This document shows, in pieces, positions 1-10,625 of a stretch of DNA of 64,000 nt. The stretch's first letter is position 1; the number at the start of each line of letters is the position of its first letter. The translations under genes and the position numbers were made by a program. The notes below the pieces were generated by a model, which did no database searches, was not told where the DNA came from, and was given only the letters and a program-made list of their open reading frames with translations. This DNA is from Isoetes taiwanensis. Lineage: Eukaryota > Streptophyta > Lycopodiopsida > Isoetales > Isoetaceae. Location: contig JAJEKV010000006.1 in assembly GCA_021234155.1 (NCBI GenBank), forward strand, positions 6,235,727-6,299,726, written 5' to 3'.

Positions 1-20
1 GAGAATTGGCTGGCTAAGGG

Positions 21-170
21 ATTCTCGACTTATGAGTCGAGAATGCAAGTGTTGGCTTCCTGTCTGCATTCTCGACTCGCAAGTCGAGAATGCCTTACCC
101 ATCGAGAACTCCAGATAGTACACATGGAGTGCTGGCTGGTAGGCATTCTCGACTCGCGAGTCGAGAATGC
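21..170. repeat. Palindrome cluster of family B (three copies)
   Basis: Three near-perfect or perfect palindromes lie at 21-44, 66-93 and 143-170. The half-site is GCATTCTCGACTCG followed by its own reverse complement; the copy at 143-170 is a perfect 28-bp palindrome. Flanks of the second and third copies also pair with each other (TGTCTGCATTCTCGAC at 61-76 against its complement near 159-174), so the cluster could form one larger fold. The same motif returns at 1,201-1,306. No ORF here is credible. The cluster resembles in style, not in sequence, the AT-rich palindromes at 6-10.6 kb. The role is unknown. Confidence 0.85.
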
Positions 171-212
171 AGACAGAGAGCCAAATAAATACCCCTGTGG
201 TTCAACCCCGAG

Positions 213-295
213 GCCTGCAGACAGTCAAAGCCACTTCCCTTCGCAATATCCGAGCAAGATAGTTTGAAGGAGAGTGGCTAAGACTGTCTGCAGGC
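213..295. repeat. 30-bp inverted repeat, hairpin-forming
   Basis: Arms 213-242 and 266-295 are reverse complements with four mismatches and a 23-nt loop. The outer part of each arm, GCCTGCAGACAGTC, is perfect. It could be a foldback end or a transcribed hairpin; the sequence alone does not decide. Confidence 0.8.
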
Positions 296-367
296 ACCTG
301 TAGAATGCACTAGAGCCGGCACTGGTGTGTGTGAGATTAGCGGGTGTTCTCGGCAGGTTAGAGGCAT

Positions 368-1175
368 GGAAAAAATTAGTGGCTATTAATAGCCAAATGG
401 CGATTTTTTAGGGGGTCTAGACAATTTTTGTGGCAAATTTTATGAAAGGAACTTTCTTTTAAAAAAATAAAAAATAGCCATAGCTAAAACAAGTACTTCA
501 GTATTTTCTTAGGATTAGCCAAACTATTTTCCCCCTTTTCCTTAAAGAAAAAGGGATTCGCCTTTCTTTTTGTTATAATAATTACATATTAAATCATTAA
601 TAGCCAAACAAAAATGAATTCCTATTATAGACTTTTACACATCCCCACCTACCATCATCAGTGATTGTAATTTTTCAAACTATACATTTCTATTACATAT
701 ATCATATATGCATCTTCAAAAAGGAACTGTAAGAGATGGCCAATATCTCTCTAGATGCCCGAGTTGGTTGCATAATATTTTTCCTCAAGGGATAAGTGCA
801 ATTTGAATTTAGAGAAAGTGTCATTGCATTGAATTGAATATTGTTCAGATCATGGATATTATAAGCTTTGTTGTGAGCTTTTGTTAATTTTTTTTTAATA
901 TTATTGTATATTTCTTGATTGTTGATTATTATTTGTAATTGTAGTACATATATCTAAAGCTACAGAATTTACATTTTTGTTTTTTCCAGTTAGAAAAAAT
1001 ACTCAAGTGAAAGTTTATAGTACTTAATTTAAACGCTTTGCGAGGTCCAAGTACATATAAATGTCATGGTAATAATAACTTTAGCCAAATATATATCATA
1101 AAGTATTGTAAAATTTTGAAAAATAGCCAAATCATTTTTTATGGAAAAATATATAGCATGCTTAATTTTTTCCCT
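368..1175. mobile_element. Non-autonomous terminal-inverted-repeat element, 808 bp
   Basis: The element is flanked by a 12-bp direct repeat, GGTTAGAGGCAT, at 356-367 and 1,176-1,187. It starts GGAAAAAATTA and ends TAATTTTTTCC(CT), a short inverted repeat. The inside is AT-rich and noncoding, with a recurrent TAGCCAAA motif in both orientations. A target duplication longer than the 8-9 bp usual for hAT or Mutator leaves the superfamily open; a Mutator-like MITE is the best guess. It is inserted between the two groups of family-B palindromes. Confidence 0.8.
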
Positions 1176-1200
1176 GGTTAGAGGCATTGGCTAGGTATGA

Positions 1201-1306
1201 CATTCTCAACTCGTGAGTCGAGAATGCAAGAATGGCTGCAGAAGACTTTCTTTGGCTAGAAAGGAGTTGGGTAACTGTGCATTCTCGACTGGCGAGTCAG
1301 GAATCC
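1201..1306. repeat. Palindrome cluster of family B (two diverged copies)
   Basis: Copies at 1,201-1,227 and 1,279-1,306 match the half-site seen at 1-170, with two to four substitutions each. The sequence after the second copy (CCAGCCAACAATCCAGAG) resembles the reverse complement of the stretch around 110-140, so the locus once formed one larger inverted arrangement before the 808-bp element landed in it. Confidence 0.75.
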
Positions 1307-1613
1307 CTCAACCAGCCAACAATCCAGAGTGTACACTCCCTTCTATCTGTAAGGCAATTCCTATTTTAAGTTTCTGTAAAACAATTTCATGCATAGTTAT
1401 GTTCTTTTATGGATCATAGACAGTTTTGCACTTTCTTTTCTGAATGGTTTATGGTGATGTTCTCTTACTGTTATGCAATACTTTTCTTCCTATCTCTCGT
1501 GATTCCTAAGTCGGGTGCTTGCCACTGCTATTAGCATCTAAGAACACTGATGCCTGTACAAGGTATTCAAGTAAACAATAACTAAACACAAGAAAGCACA
1601 AACAGAAAGCAAA

Positions 1614-2234
1614 TCAAAAGGAAAGCAGTGAACCAGCTTTGAAACAACAGACAAATGAGAAAATATTAAGAAAAAAAATACCTGGGAGATAAGTTGGATG
1701 AGGAGGAAGCTGCAGAGTTCGATGCCATTTTTCTGCAGGCGTCGGGCTGGAAAATGTATCAGGTATATGAAGAGGCTCTAAAAAAATAATAGGAGCAGCA
1801 CAGTAGTAAAGGAATTGCAAAAAACTATAAACAAGCAGTATAAGAATATAAAAACTTACAGAAAAGGGTTCTCACTTTCTTCTTAGGATGTACTTTCTGC
1901 TGGCTAACTCAAATTGAGCCAAAACGTCGTCGCTGGATGCGTCGCGATCCGTCGACCACGCTGCAGTCATAAGATTGCTTCGGAAATGCGGGAGTCGATC
2001 GATCGCCAAGGCGGAACAGGGGGAAAAGCGATGATCGAGAGTCGAACAGGGAAGAGAAAGAGGAATAGAAGGAATAGGGTCGCGCGGAGAAGAGGAAGAG
2101 GGTGCGATTATTTTCGGCCGCCCCGAACCCGAAAAAGTGGCATTTATGACACTCCTAGAGTCACGTGTGTGGCATGCCATCCGTGACCTGGATTGCTGAC
2201 GTGGCCATGTCAGATGTCGCTGACGAAGGGCCAC
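1614..2234 (-). other. Possible 5' exons of a minus-strand gene, unidentified
   Basis: A CpG-rich stretch at about 1,920-2,240 carries an open minus-strand frame of 120 codons ending at 1,872. It is followed on that strand by a plausible donor (GTAAGT near 1,856). A second open segment lies at about 1,683-1,772, with a donor-like GTATTT. Base composition differs from the AT-rich surroundings and looks like a plant promoter and first exon. I recognise no domain, and downstream exons are not visible. It may be only a gene fragment. Confidence 0.3.
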
Positions 2235-2264
2235 GTCAGCACAGTCATGAATTCGGGGAACCCT

Positions 2265-2465
2265 ATGTTTTAATGGTTATAATGTTTTAATGCTTTTTAA
2301 TGGTTAATGTTAAATGTTTTAATGTTAAATGTTAAATGTTAATGTTAAATGTTTTAATGTTTTTAATGGTTATAAGGTTATAATGTTTTAATGGTTCTTA
2401 ATGGTTAATGTTAGCCAAGATTTCAATGGTTTTTAATGGTTATATGGTTTCTAATGGTTATATGG
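2265..2465. repeat. Low-complexity TTTTAATGG / TTAATGTTAAATG tract
   Basis: About 200 bp are built almost only of variants of TTTTAATGGTTATAATG and TTAATGTTAAATG. The tract ends about 40 bp outside the left inverted repeat of the 8.6-kb element. It holds no gene. Confidence 0.85.
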
Positions 2466-2507
2466 CTATAGTGCTCTTTCATATATGGTTGTATATGGGG
2501 TAAACGC

Positions 2508-2580
2508 ATATAACAAAGTTTAAAATGAAACGCACTTATTTGCTGGAAACGCACTTCAAAAGGAATCTTTGAAAGATTCC
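2508..2580. repeat. Left inverted terminal repeat of the 8.6-kb element
   Basis: The arm begins ATATAACAAAGTTTAAAATG and contains the direct repeat AAACGCACTT twice. It ends in a perfect 19-bp hairpin sequence at 2,562-2,580 (GGAATCTTT, G, AAAGATTCC). The reverse complement of 11,050-11,114 matches it with one mismatch in the first 34 bp and again at GAAAGATTCC. Confidence 0.8.
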
Positions 2581-2923
2581 CTAAAATTCCCTTAAAAAAG
2601 TCAATTTTTAAGATTTTTTTGTGACAGGTGTGACAATTTAAGTAATTTAGGTACCATTTTTGAGGGGTTGATTGAACATAACTTTCATACAAAAATTTCA
2701 AATAGCAATTTTCATCCTCCTAAACTAGAACAAAAAATAATTACTTTTATAAAGTGTAGCAAAAAAGGGGCAATTAAAAAAATAGCAAGGGTAATAGAGT
2801 GACAAAGAGGTGATATATTCATGGTTGTGAAAATTGTACAAAATTATGAACAAAATTGTCAAAAATATAGAACATTTTGACAGACAGTCATCACCTGCTC
2901 TTTCTGTTTTTTACATGTTTGAG

Positions 2924-5900
2924 TCATCGGACAAACTTACATTTTGCGACAAGATCGGGATGCATCTCATCCTCAGACTCATTTAATCCCCGATCACTTG
3001 AGCCTTCATCCTCGACTTCACTCTCAAAACTGGATGTACTCGAGCGATCTTCTTCCTCACTTGTCTACAAGTGAGTCCTCATCATCATCTTTTTGGCCAC
3101 CTTTCTAGGTTGTTTGTCTAATCCACATCTTGACCTTATTAAAGTTTGAGTGACCATCGTAACTTATTAGCGGTGAGTCGAGAACAAAGTCATATGCAAG
3201 AACCTTCACTTGGATAGATCTATCACAGTGAGTACTTGCTTTGGACTTTGCTCTCTTTCCCCCCCTCTGTTTTTACCATCTCCAAAGTATAACTCCAATC
3301 GAAAGCTTTGGCGGCATTTGTTCTCATCCGGTGCACTTTTAGTTGAGTGGGAATTCCATCCTCTCTTGTTACCTCCGGTACTTTAGCTAGCTTAAGCGGC
3401 TTCCCGGACTCATCATTATCGGTTTGGGGACAGCTATGAGCATTCCTTTACGAATCTCGAGGGCGGAACCGGATACTCGAGCAACTTGTTGTCTTTGCGG
3501 CGTCAGGGGGCGGTGTACATGACTCTGTCATCTTCATCCGAGCTAGCCAATATCTCTACATGTTCCTCTTGATTATCAACTTGCACGGGGAGAGTTTGCC
3601 TAGATGGCGGTTGAATATGGCGGTCTTCGACCTTGTAATGAAGCTTGCAAAATATCCGTTGTAGAAAAAAACTGAGGCCACCATAAAGCATCTGCCTCCC
3701 CAAAGTGGTTAGAGCACCATGAATACTTGTCTCAATAAAATCCAATGATTTGCTTGAGTCAAATGCTCTTCCCTCCTTTTTACTCTTTGTGATTTCTTTC
3801 AAGCTTTTTAGAGGCATTTGCTCTCTGCGAGAGAGCATGGAACTAGTATTGGGGATGATGCGAATGAATTGAATACTGCTCTTTGGCTTGGCATACTTTG
3901 CAAAGATGTGGCATATTTCTTTCCTTGTAAGATGGCCTGCCATCTACAAGTGAAATTTTGATCCGATCTTTGAAATGTAATATTTCTCAAGGGCTCAATA
4001 GCCACGGTGACCCAGTTGATCTCTTGAAAAATCCATTCTTTGAAATCATAAGTTTCTTCCAACAACTCGATGTACGGGCGAGGATTGTAGGAATCTTGGA
4101 TAACCTCAATCATTCTTTGGTAGGTGAGAGGCGTTTTTCGTGCAAGGCGTTTAGTGAACCTCTTGAACATCGATCAATTTGGTCGTGTGTATGACCAACA
4201 AGCAGGAAACCAATCTTCACCTTCTTGAAGATTTGTTTCTCTACTAGCATAGCAACGATAAGCAAACAACGCTGATTCTTATTTTCCCTTGTCGTGTTGT
4301 CTAGTGAAGATCTGAGACCGGTGGTATATGTTCTAGATTGGAAAGAAGCTTATTCAATATTGTGATAGTGAGATTTGGATCAGCATGAATGTTTGGATAA
4401 TTCAAAATGCCTTGCAAAATAGTTTTCCATTAAATACCATAGCACCAACAACATGCGGATGTATGAAATCTTCTTGGCCCGAACATCCTTAGGCACATTG
4501 ACAAAATGTGGTAGGGTGGTCTTCTTACGGTCCATTCCATCAATAACAACCGATATGTAGTTGAGTGGTTGTTCAGTGCTTTCTTCCTATGTTTTGTCAA
4601 TTTTCTCCTTTCCAAAGATTGTTGTTCTCGTGCTTGTTCGGGTTTCTCCTTCAATGCATCTGAAATGAAAATATGTTTAGGAAAAAACCTACTTTTAAGT
4701 AGAACTAGGCAAGAACACGTCCTGGAAGCTTACTTTTAGTGTGAAGTGTCCTTGCATTTTGTCTCTGAGCTTTTAATTCTGAGCATGTAGCACAAACAGA
4801 CATCCTATGCTTTCTAGGAATGGCCGCCTTGAGAAAACTCTTTTTTTCGAAGAGCGATAAAGTAAGAGTAGCAGACAAAGCGTTCTCCAGCCTCAACACA
4901 CATCTCCTTATAATTATCGTAGACTTCTTGTTTCGTGAAATTGTCACTCAAGTGGTACATAGGGCTATTAGGGAGTTTCTCACAAGACTCCTTAAAGAAA
5001 CCTTCCATCCAGGAGACACATTGAAGGGCATGAATTCTGGTTATGCCTCCTGAATGGCAGTAGTCATTAATGCCTGGATTCTTGTCAAGCCTTTTCTTTA
5101 GGCGGTCAAGTCGTCTGCTGCCTAAAGCATGAATCAATTTGAAGGCCGTTTGACAGACGGTGTGGCCACCCAGCTGTGTAAGTAAACTTCTCACCATCAT
5201 CGGCCTAATATTGAAGGCTAAGTAGCCCCTTTGGTCTAGCGAGAGTCATTGAGCTGTAACTATCACGAATCAACCTCAATTCCTTTAGTCCAATCTTAAG
5301 CAAACAACGTTGAGAACAACGATTGCTTTGTATGTGTTGCCCCATAAGTGAGCCTCGATCCATGAGTTTCTTTCTTCTAACAGGTTGTACATGCTTTCTT
5401 GTGTAAGTTACGCTTTAAGATTCTTACTTGCGGGGGCTTTGAATTGAACATAGAGTCTTGTGGCTTTGGTAGGTCCTCGTCCCGAGACATCAACATGAGG
5501 TGTTTCTTCGCCTAAGAGATCAACTTGAGGTGTACTTGTAGATCTTTGATAGGTTTGGTGTGTGCAAGTCCCGAGGGGAGGTGCTTTCCCTCTCCCTAGG
5601 AAAAAGTAATCGAGGTTGGTGGCGTAGTTGACCAGCTCCCGAAGTGTCGAGAAAAAGCTTGGGGAGTTGCATGTCATTTGTTGCTCCCACTTGTTGTAGT
5701 ACCATTTAGCGAAATTGATGGAGTTGGCGTGATTTGCCTCCGGGGATTTAGCCTCTGGTGGACTAAGGGCGACGTACTAAAATGAACTGGAGGAGGCAGT
5801 CTGACCTTTCTAGGCTGTGGTGGAGTAAAACGCATTGGTGGGGGCAAACGACGTTCAGGAGCAGGGTGTGGTGGAGTAAATTGAACTGGTGGTGGAAGCC

Positions 5901-6066
5901 GAGGTGGTCGTGCTGGAGTGAGCTCAACAGAGCTGGGTGTTGGAATGTCGGAGCTAGAATATTCATGACTACTTCCTGGTGTCTGTTGTGGAGGTGTGAA
6001 GCTCATTGCAGGAGGGAGCCTGCGAACAGGAGTTGGAGGCTCTGCAGTTCTTTTCTCTCGAGCCAT
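2924..6066 (-). pseudogene. DUF7869-type DDE transposase, frameshifted
   Basis: The likely start is the ATG at 6,066, giving MAREKRTAEPP and then about 120 Pro-rich residues with FTPP-type repeats. Next comes a conserved N-domain at 4,814-5,200 (HTVCQTAFKLIHALGS, CHSGG, LPNSPMYHL) and a C..C ribbon near 4,800 (SVCATCSELKAQR). The catalytic region reads IDGMDRKKTTLPHF near 4,550, LDN..RENKN near 4,290 and GFLLVGHTHDQID near 4,200. An acidic Ser/Glu-rich tail ends at the TGA at 2,926-2,924. The three Asp positions fit a DDE catalytic triad as inferred from the family; DUF7869 is the name I recall. At least four frame changes and several stops interrupt it. Its promoter is shared with the methyltransferase gene. 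Confidence 0.75.
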
Positions 6067-6455
6067 ACTCAGGAAGCTAGCGTCACACTGTATAAATTTA
6101 TACGACAGAAGAACAAACGGTATAAATTTATACAGAGATGGTATAAATTTATACAAGGAAGGGAAACTCTTGGCAAGAGACAGTATGAATTTATACGAAG
6201 ATGGTATAAATTTATACAGAGCAGGGCAACATAGAACAAAAACCGTATAAATTTATACGAAAACTCACAGACACTTGTATTAGAAACTTTATAGAGAAAG
6301 GCTATACGAAACGGCACTTAGCAGGGGTACTTAAGCCCGGCGCCGGCCACCCTATTTTCCATATACGCACATCGGAGTCGAAGGCGCTCGCGGTCCGCCT
6401 TATATACCCCCTCTTATTTGCTCTCCGGAACCTCTATACGCTAGTCCATACGGTC
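6067..6455. promoter_or_regulatory. Bidirectional promoter with six palindromes
   Basis: The 389 bp between the two divergent start codons hold six copies of the palindrome with TATAAATTTATA cores at 6,091, 6,121, 6,142, 6,184 (one mismatch), 6,205 and 6,246. Centre spacings are 30, 21, 42, 21 and 41 bp, mostly whole DNA turns. A separate TATA box, CTTATATACCCC, near 6,399-6,410 lies about 55 bp before the rightward ATG at 6,456. The palindromes sit nearer the transposase start and could be operators for it, or its TATA elements. That use is inference. Confidence 0.6.
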
Positions 6456-6531
6456 ATGGCCACGTAAGTCTACTTTTCGTACTGTTTTAGTTTCTCTTTT
6501 GTTTTAATCTGTTAGAGTGTAAGCCCCACGG

Positions 6532-6783
6532 TATAAATTTATACCGAGATGACTCTGGAACGGTATAAATTTATACGGCTCGAGCACGAGCGGTATAAAT
6601 TACTTGCGGTATAAATTTATACCGCAAGTGCTCAGGAGCGGTATAAATTTATACCGCTCGAGCACAAGGCGTATAAATTTATACGGCTCGAGCACGAACG
6701 GTATAAATTTATACCGCTCCAGAGCACAGTCGGTTGGGCGGTATAAATTTATACCGTTCGTGCTCGAGCCGTATAAATTTATA
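6532..6783. repeat. Palindrome array in intron 1 (eight full, one cut copy)
   Basis: TATAAATTTATA cores start at 6,532, 6,564, 6,610, 6,642, 6,672, 6,702, 6,742 and 6,772; a cut copy starts at 6,594. Spacing is mostly 30-32 bp. Spacers are mutual complements as well: CGGCTCGAGCACGAACGG at 6,684-6,701 is the exact reverse complement of 6,754-6,771, so about 42 bp at 6,671-6,714 can pair with 6,741-6,784. All copies lie inside the 550-nt first intron. Confidence 0.95.
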
Positions 6784-7402
6784 CCGTTTCAGAATTATTT
6801 CAGATTTTTGATGTCCAGTGCTCAACGAATGGTCCCGAACCTTAATATTTTCGTAATATTGTTGTGTTTCCAGCTTAAATGACACAAATAAAGTGTTAAT
6901 TTAGTGTGGATTTTATGCCCTTTCATCCTCTTTTTCTACTGTTTTTGTGTTTCAAAAACTCGAAAAAGGTTAATATTCTTGTGTAAAAATGGTTTTTTTT
7001 GCGCGTTTTCCAGCCCTAAGATCAAGTTTGTGCTCGGCGGGTCATCATCAAAGGCTGCACCACCAGAGCCACAGACTTATGAACTAAAGGATCAGACTTG
7101 GTACGTCCACGAGGGCAAGAGAGAGCAAACCCATCGATATCATTACCTTTACTTGTGCAATAAATCAGGGAAGGGAAAGTTCAAGTCTGATGATTATTAC
7201 CCTGCTGGCGAAATTATGAAACTTGTTGCTACAGAGAACGATGATGAAGTTCTAATGCAGTGCAACCATGACAAGGGCCCCGTCTACTATGTTCTGAATA
7301 CTAGAATGTTTAGAATAAGCATGTGCAAGCCTAAAGACGTGCACGATTACATCTCGGACAATTACAAGAACGGCTTTGTAAGTTATTCTTAGTTGCTTTC
7401 CG

Positions 7403-7414
7403 TATAAATTTATA
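7403..7414. repeat. Single palindrome in intron 2
   Basis: One core TATAAATTTATA flanked by CCG and CCG sits in a 70-nt intron (7,378-7,447). Its position between GTAAGT and ACAG borders supports the intron call. Confidence 0.9.
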
Positions 7415-8474
7415 CCGTCAGTCTCTTAACATAACCCTGCATTACAGGACGTAGTAGAAATTCTGATGTCAATAGTGCTGTGCGACGAAAAAGTGTTGGT
7501 CAAGGGTCTATGGTACCCCCGTAGTATCGAAGAGGAAGTAGTAGAGGAAGAGGTAGAGGAAGAGGAAGAGGAAGAGGAAGAGGAAGAGGAAGAGGAGGAA
7601 CCAGTCAACACAAAGGGAAAGGGTAGGAAGCATTCCCTGGTACTAGATACACAGCCTCCTACCAAGAAAAAATCTAGAAAAACAAAGCCCTTGACTATAG
7701 AGGAGTCGCCAGAAGCTCTTGAAGGCTCCGGAGCGAATTATCGTTGTGAAGCCCGCAGATAAGTCAAGTGCTATTCTCAAGCGGGTTAATGAAACCAAAC
7801 TGCTCAAACAAACCATTTCTTTGACACTAAGCACTATCAAGAGGCCACCAAAAAATGAAGATGGGGTCAGAGTGCTGCAGGTCCGAAAGTTGTACGCGGC
7901 ACATGTGGCCATTCTTAAGCAAAGAATGAGAAGAAATCCTCATGCGCATGTGTCGAGAAGTCAATGCAATCGATTGCGGGATTACAAAAAAGCAGACTTC
8001 GAAGATTACACCTACTACGTCCTTGGAGGCACACACAGCTACAAGGCTAGAAAAGAACTCTCAAAGGAGGAAACCCGTGAAGCGAGGTGTGGAAAAGCGT
8101 GGAAGCCCATATTTACGTGGGTATCACGCATTTAAGTCATTGCCGAGTGAGTCACAATCTTGACAATGACTTTCGGTTAAAAATGAGCCTAATAGATAAG
8201 ATCCGATTCATGCATCGAGAATGCGTGGAGTTCAAAAAATGCATGGAGAGGACTTCAAAAACGTAAGAATAAGCTTCAAGAGCTTGAGAAGCTTTGTGTG
8301 ACGGAGTGTTGCCTCGAGCTATGATTCGATAAGAAGCCCATTATGGCTGTCAAACAATACGATAACTACTTTCAGCTCGCTTTCGAGAGATGGTCAAGTA
8401 AGTAAAAGATTCAATTCAATCTTTTTGTAGTATGTTTAGCGTCGTTAGAATCTTGTAGTAGCCTATATCGACGG

Positions 8475-8681
8475 TATAAATTCATACCGGTGCACGGCGC
8501 GTATAAATTTATACCGTTCGCCGTGGTATAAATTTATACCGTGCACGGTCATGATATAAATTTATACCGGGTGCACAGGTCATGATATAATTTATATCAG
8601 TATACTGTCATGATATAAATTTATACCGCCAACAGCACGATATAAATTTATATCGCCCGCCGTGCACGGTATAAATTTATA
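8475..8681. repeat. Palindrome array in intron 3 (eight copies)
   Basis: Cores start at 8,475 (one mismatch), 8,502, 8,527, 8,555, 8,585 (11 nt), 8,614, 8,641 and 8,670. Centre spacing is 25-29.5 bp. The GTGCAC-containing spacers (CCGTGCACGG) are themselves palindromic, and the outer flanks vary (GGTA, CGTA, GATA) in a matched way on both sides, so symmetry is kept even where sequence has drifted. Confidence 0.95.
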
Positions 8682-9738
8682 CCGCTGTGTTGAATCGCCG
8701 TGCCCATCCTCTTCGCCATTCAAAGACTAAACTTCGTTTGACCGTTTACAGGTGTGGGATCTTCAAGAAAGAATTTTTTGTATGTTCGAAGATGGGGAGC
8801 TCAAAGAACAAGCTAAAGACGCAGGAAAGAAACCAAAGAAAGGTGGTGAATCAAAACAAAAAAATATGAGCATTGTACCCTGGACGCAGTTACAGGGTCT
8901 TAAAAGCAAAGAAATATTTGTTCGCCTGTTGGAAAAAGTAGTTGCCAAAGAATTCACATTAGATGAGATGGCCAAGGAAGCTAAAACGTAAGCCTTACTT
9001 GCTATGCCATGTTTTTTTCTACCTTTTTTTGTCTTACAATATTTTTCCCTTTGCAGTCAGAAAGACATTGTCACTTGCCAGGCCGAGTTAATGAAGCAGC
9101 TCAACCTAGAAGACTGGGAGGAGTGCAAACTTTTGTACCCAAGTTGTACCACAGACAGTATCATCAGAGAGCACGCAGTTAACTTCAGTGGCTGGGTAAG
9201 TTTTGCAAAAAATATGTTATGTGTTTGTGCCTTTGTCTCACATTACTCTTACAGAACAAGAAGAAGGGGCTACCCACTGGATTTTTGAACCTGGTTCGTA
9301 GGGCCAAGGAAGAGAGGCAAAGGTTAAAGGCAATTGAACAGGGTAGAGAGGTCGCCACTTCAGTTTGATTTGTACATATGAGAGATTTACCACATTTGGT
9401 CAGGACGTCCAATACAGGGTTGTTGAGGGTGATTGTACAAGGCTGGGGACTCTTTTAGACAAGCAACATTTTACATTATGCATTGCAGATATTCCTTATG
9501 GATTTAAAATAAAGGATAGCGCTTTTGATGAGGGAGGCTTTCACTCCGTGCAAGTCCGGTCTTTCTGGATGGCCTCAAAGAAGTCACGACATCTGAAAAC
9601 TGGAGGGTCATCATTTTTCATTCTGACCTTCAGACGATGTCGGTGCTTAAACCTATGGGAGCGGTCTGTAACGCCGGCTTCGAAAACTGCGTTTGGTAAG
9701 CTTCACAATTAACGTTTTTTGTTAAGTTTAATCCACGG

Positions 9739-9895
9739 TATAAATTTATACCACATCTGTCTTAAGGTTTAAATTTTAAAGGCTGGAACAACCGTGGTAT
9801 AAATTTATACAGCAAGGCAATGTCTGTATAAATTTATACGGCTTGCCGCCGTGGTATAAATTTATACAGCAAGGCAGCCGTGGTATAAGTTTATA
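9739..9895. repeat. Palindrome array in intron 6 (five copies)
   Basis: Cores start at 9,739, 9,798, 9,827, 9,855 and 9,884 (one mismatch). Spacing is 59, 29, 28 and 29 bp, and the spacers repeat GCAAGGCA and GCCGTGG. All lie between the donor at 9,696 and the acceptor ending at 9,962. Confidence 0.95.
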
Positions 9896-10625
9896 CCGCC
9901 ACACTACTGGGCTAACTTATTTTCCTTGTTTTCTTTTTACTAATTTCTATATTGCTTGGCAGGCTTAAAACAAACGTCAAGGGTCATGGTGGTGGTCCGC
10001 GCTTAGTGAGCTGTTTCGAGCATTTTCATATAGGTTTTTACAGCGCGGACACCAAAAAAACCATGGTTCATTTTAACACGCAGAATGAAAAGACTCCTCC
10101 CCGCAATGCATTTCGGTTCAATTTTTTTGCGAGAAATTAAGAGACCCACAAATGACAAAGTATTTGTGGTGTCCCATTATCGGGCCACGGCCGGCTTATT
10201 AATAATTTGATGATGGTTTTCGGCCCGAGACTGGATCCTAGATGCCTTTTCGGATCGGGCACCACGCCGGTTTCGCCCTTAAGCGGGCGCAATGTCGATC
10301 TCCGTCGACATAGACCCGGATAAAGTAAGCTTCATCGGGACGGGATAAGCCCTTGCGAATCCTTTTTCGATGAAAACGAGGAACCGGGAGCAAAGAAGCG
10401 GTGCCGGCGATGCTAAGGGCACTTACACGTAAATACAGACCTCCACTTACGGGGAAGAAGAGATGAGGAGGTGGAGTTTGTTGACTTGGAGCCTGTGGTG
10501 CCCGAGCGAGAAACCCTGTGCCAATAGGTTTGGAATCGAAGGAGGCGCCCTTGCATTTGTAAGCTTCGCAAGAGCCGATTCCAAAGGGTACGAGAGTCCC
10601 GTGGATTTGGGAAGAGCCACCCTCG

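Noticed and set aside
5782-6882. Open frames rich in YKFIP, INLY and KFIR repeats on both strands
   Set aside because: They are translations of the repeated TATAAATTTATA palindrome in the promoter and intron 1, not proteins.
7426-7665. Minus-strand poly-serine frame
   Set aside because: It is the complement of the GAGGAA-repeat acidic tract in exon 3 of the methyltransferase gene.
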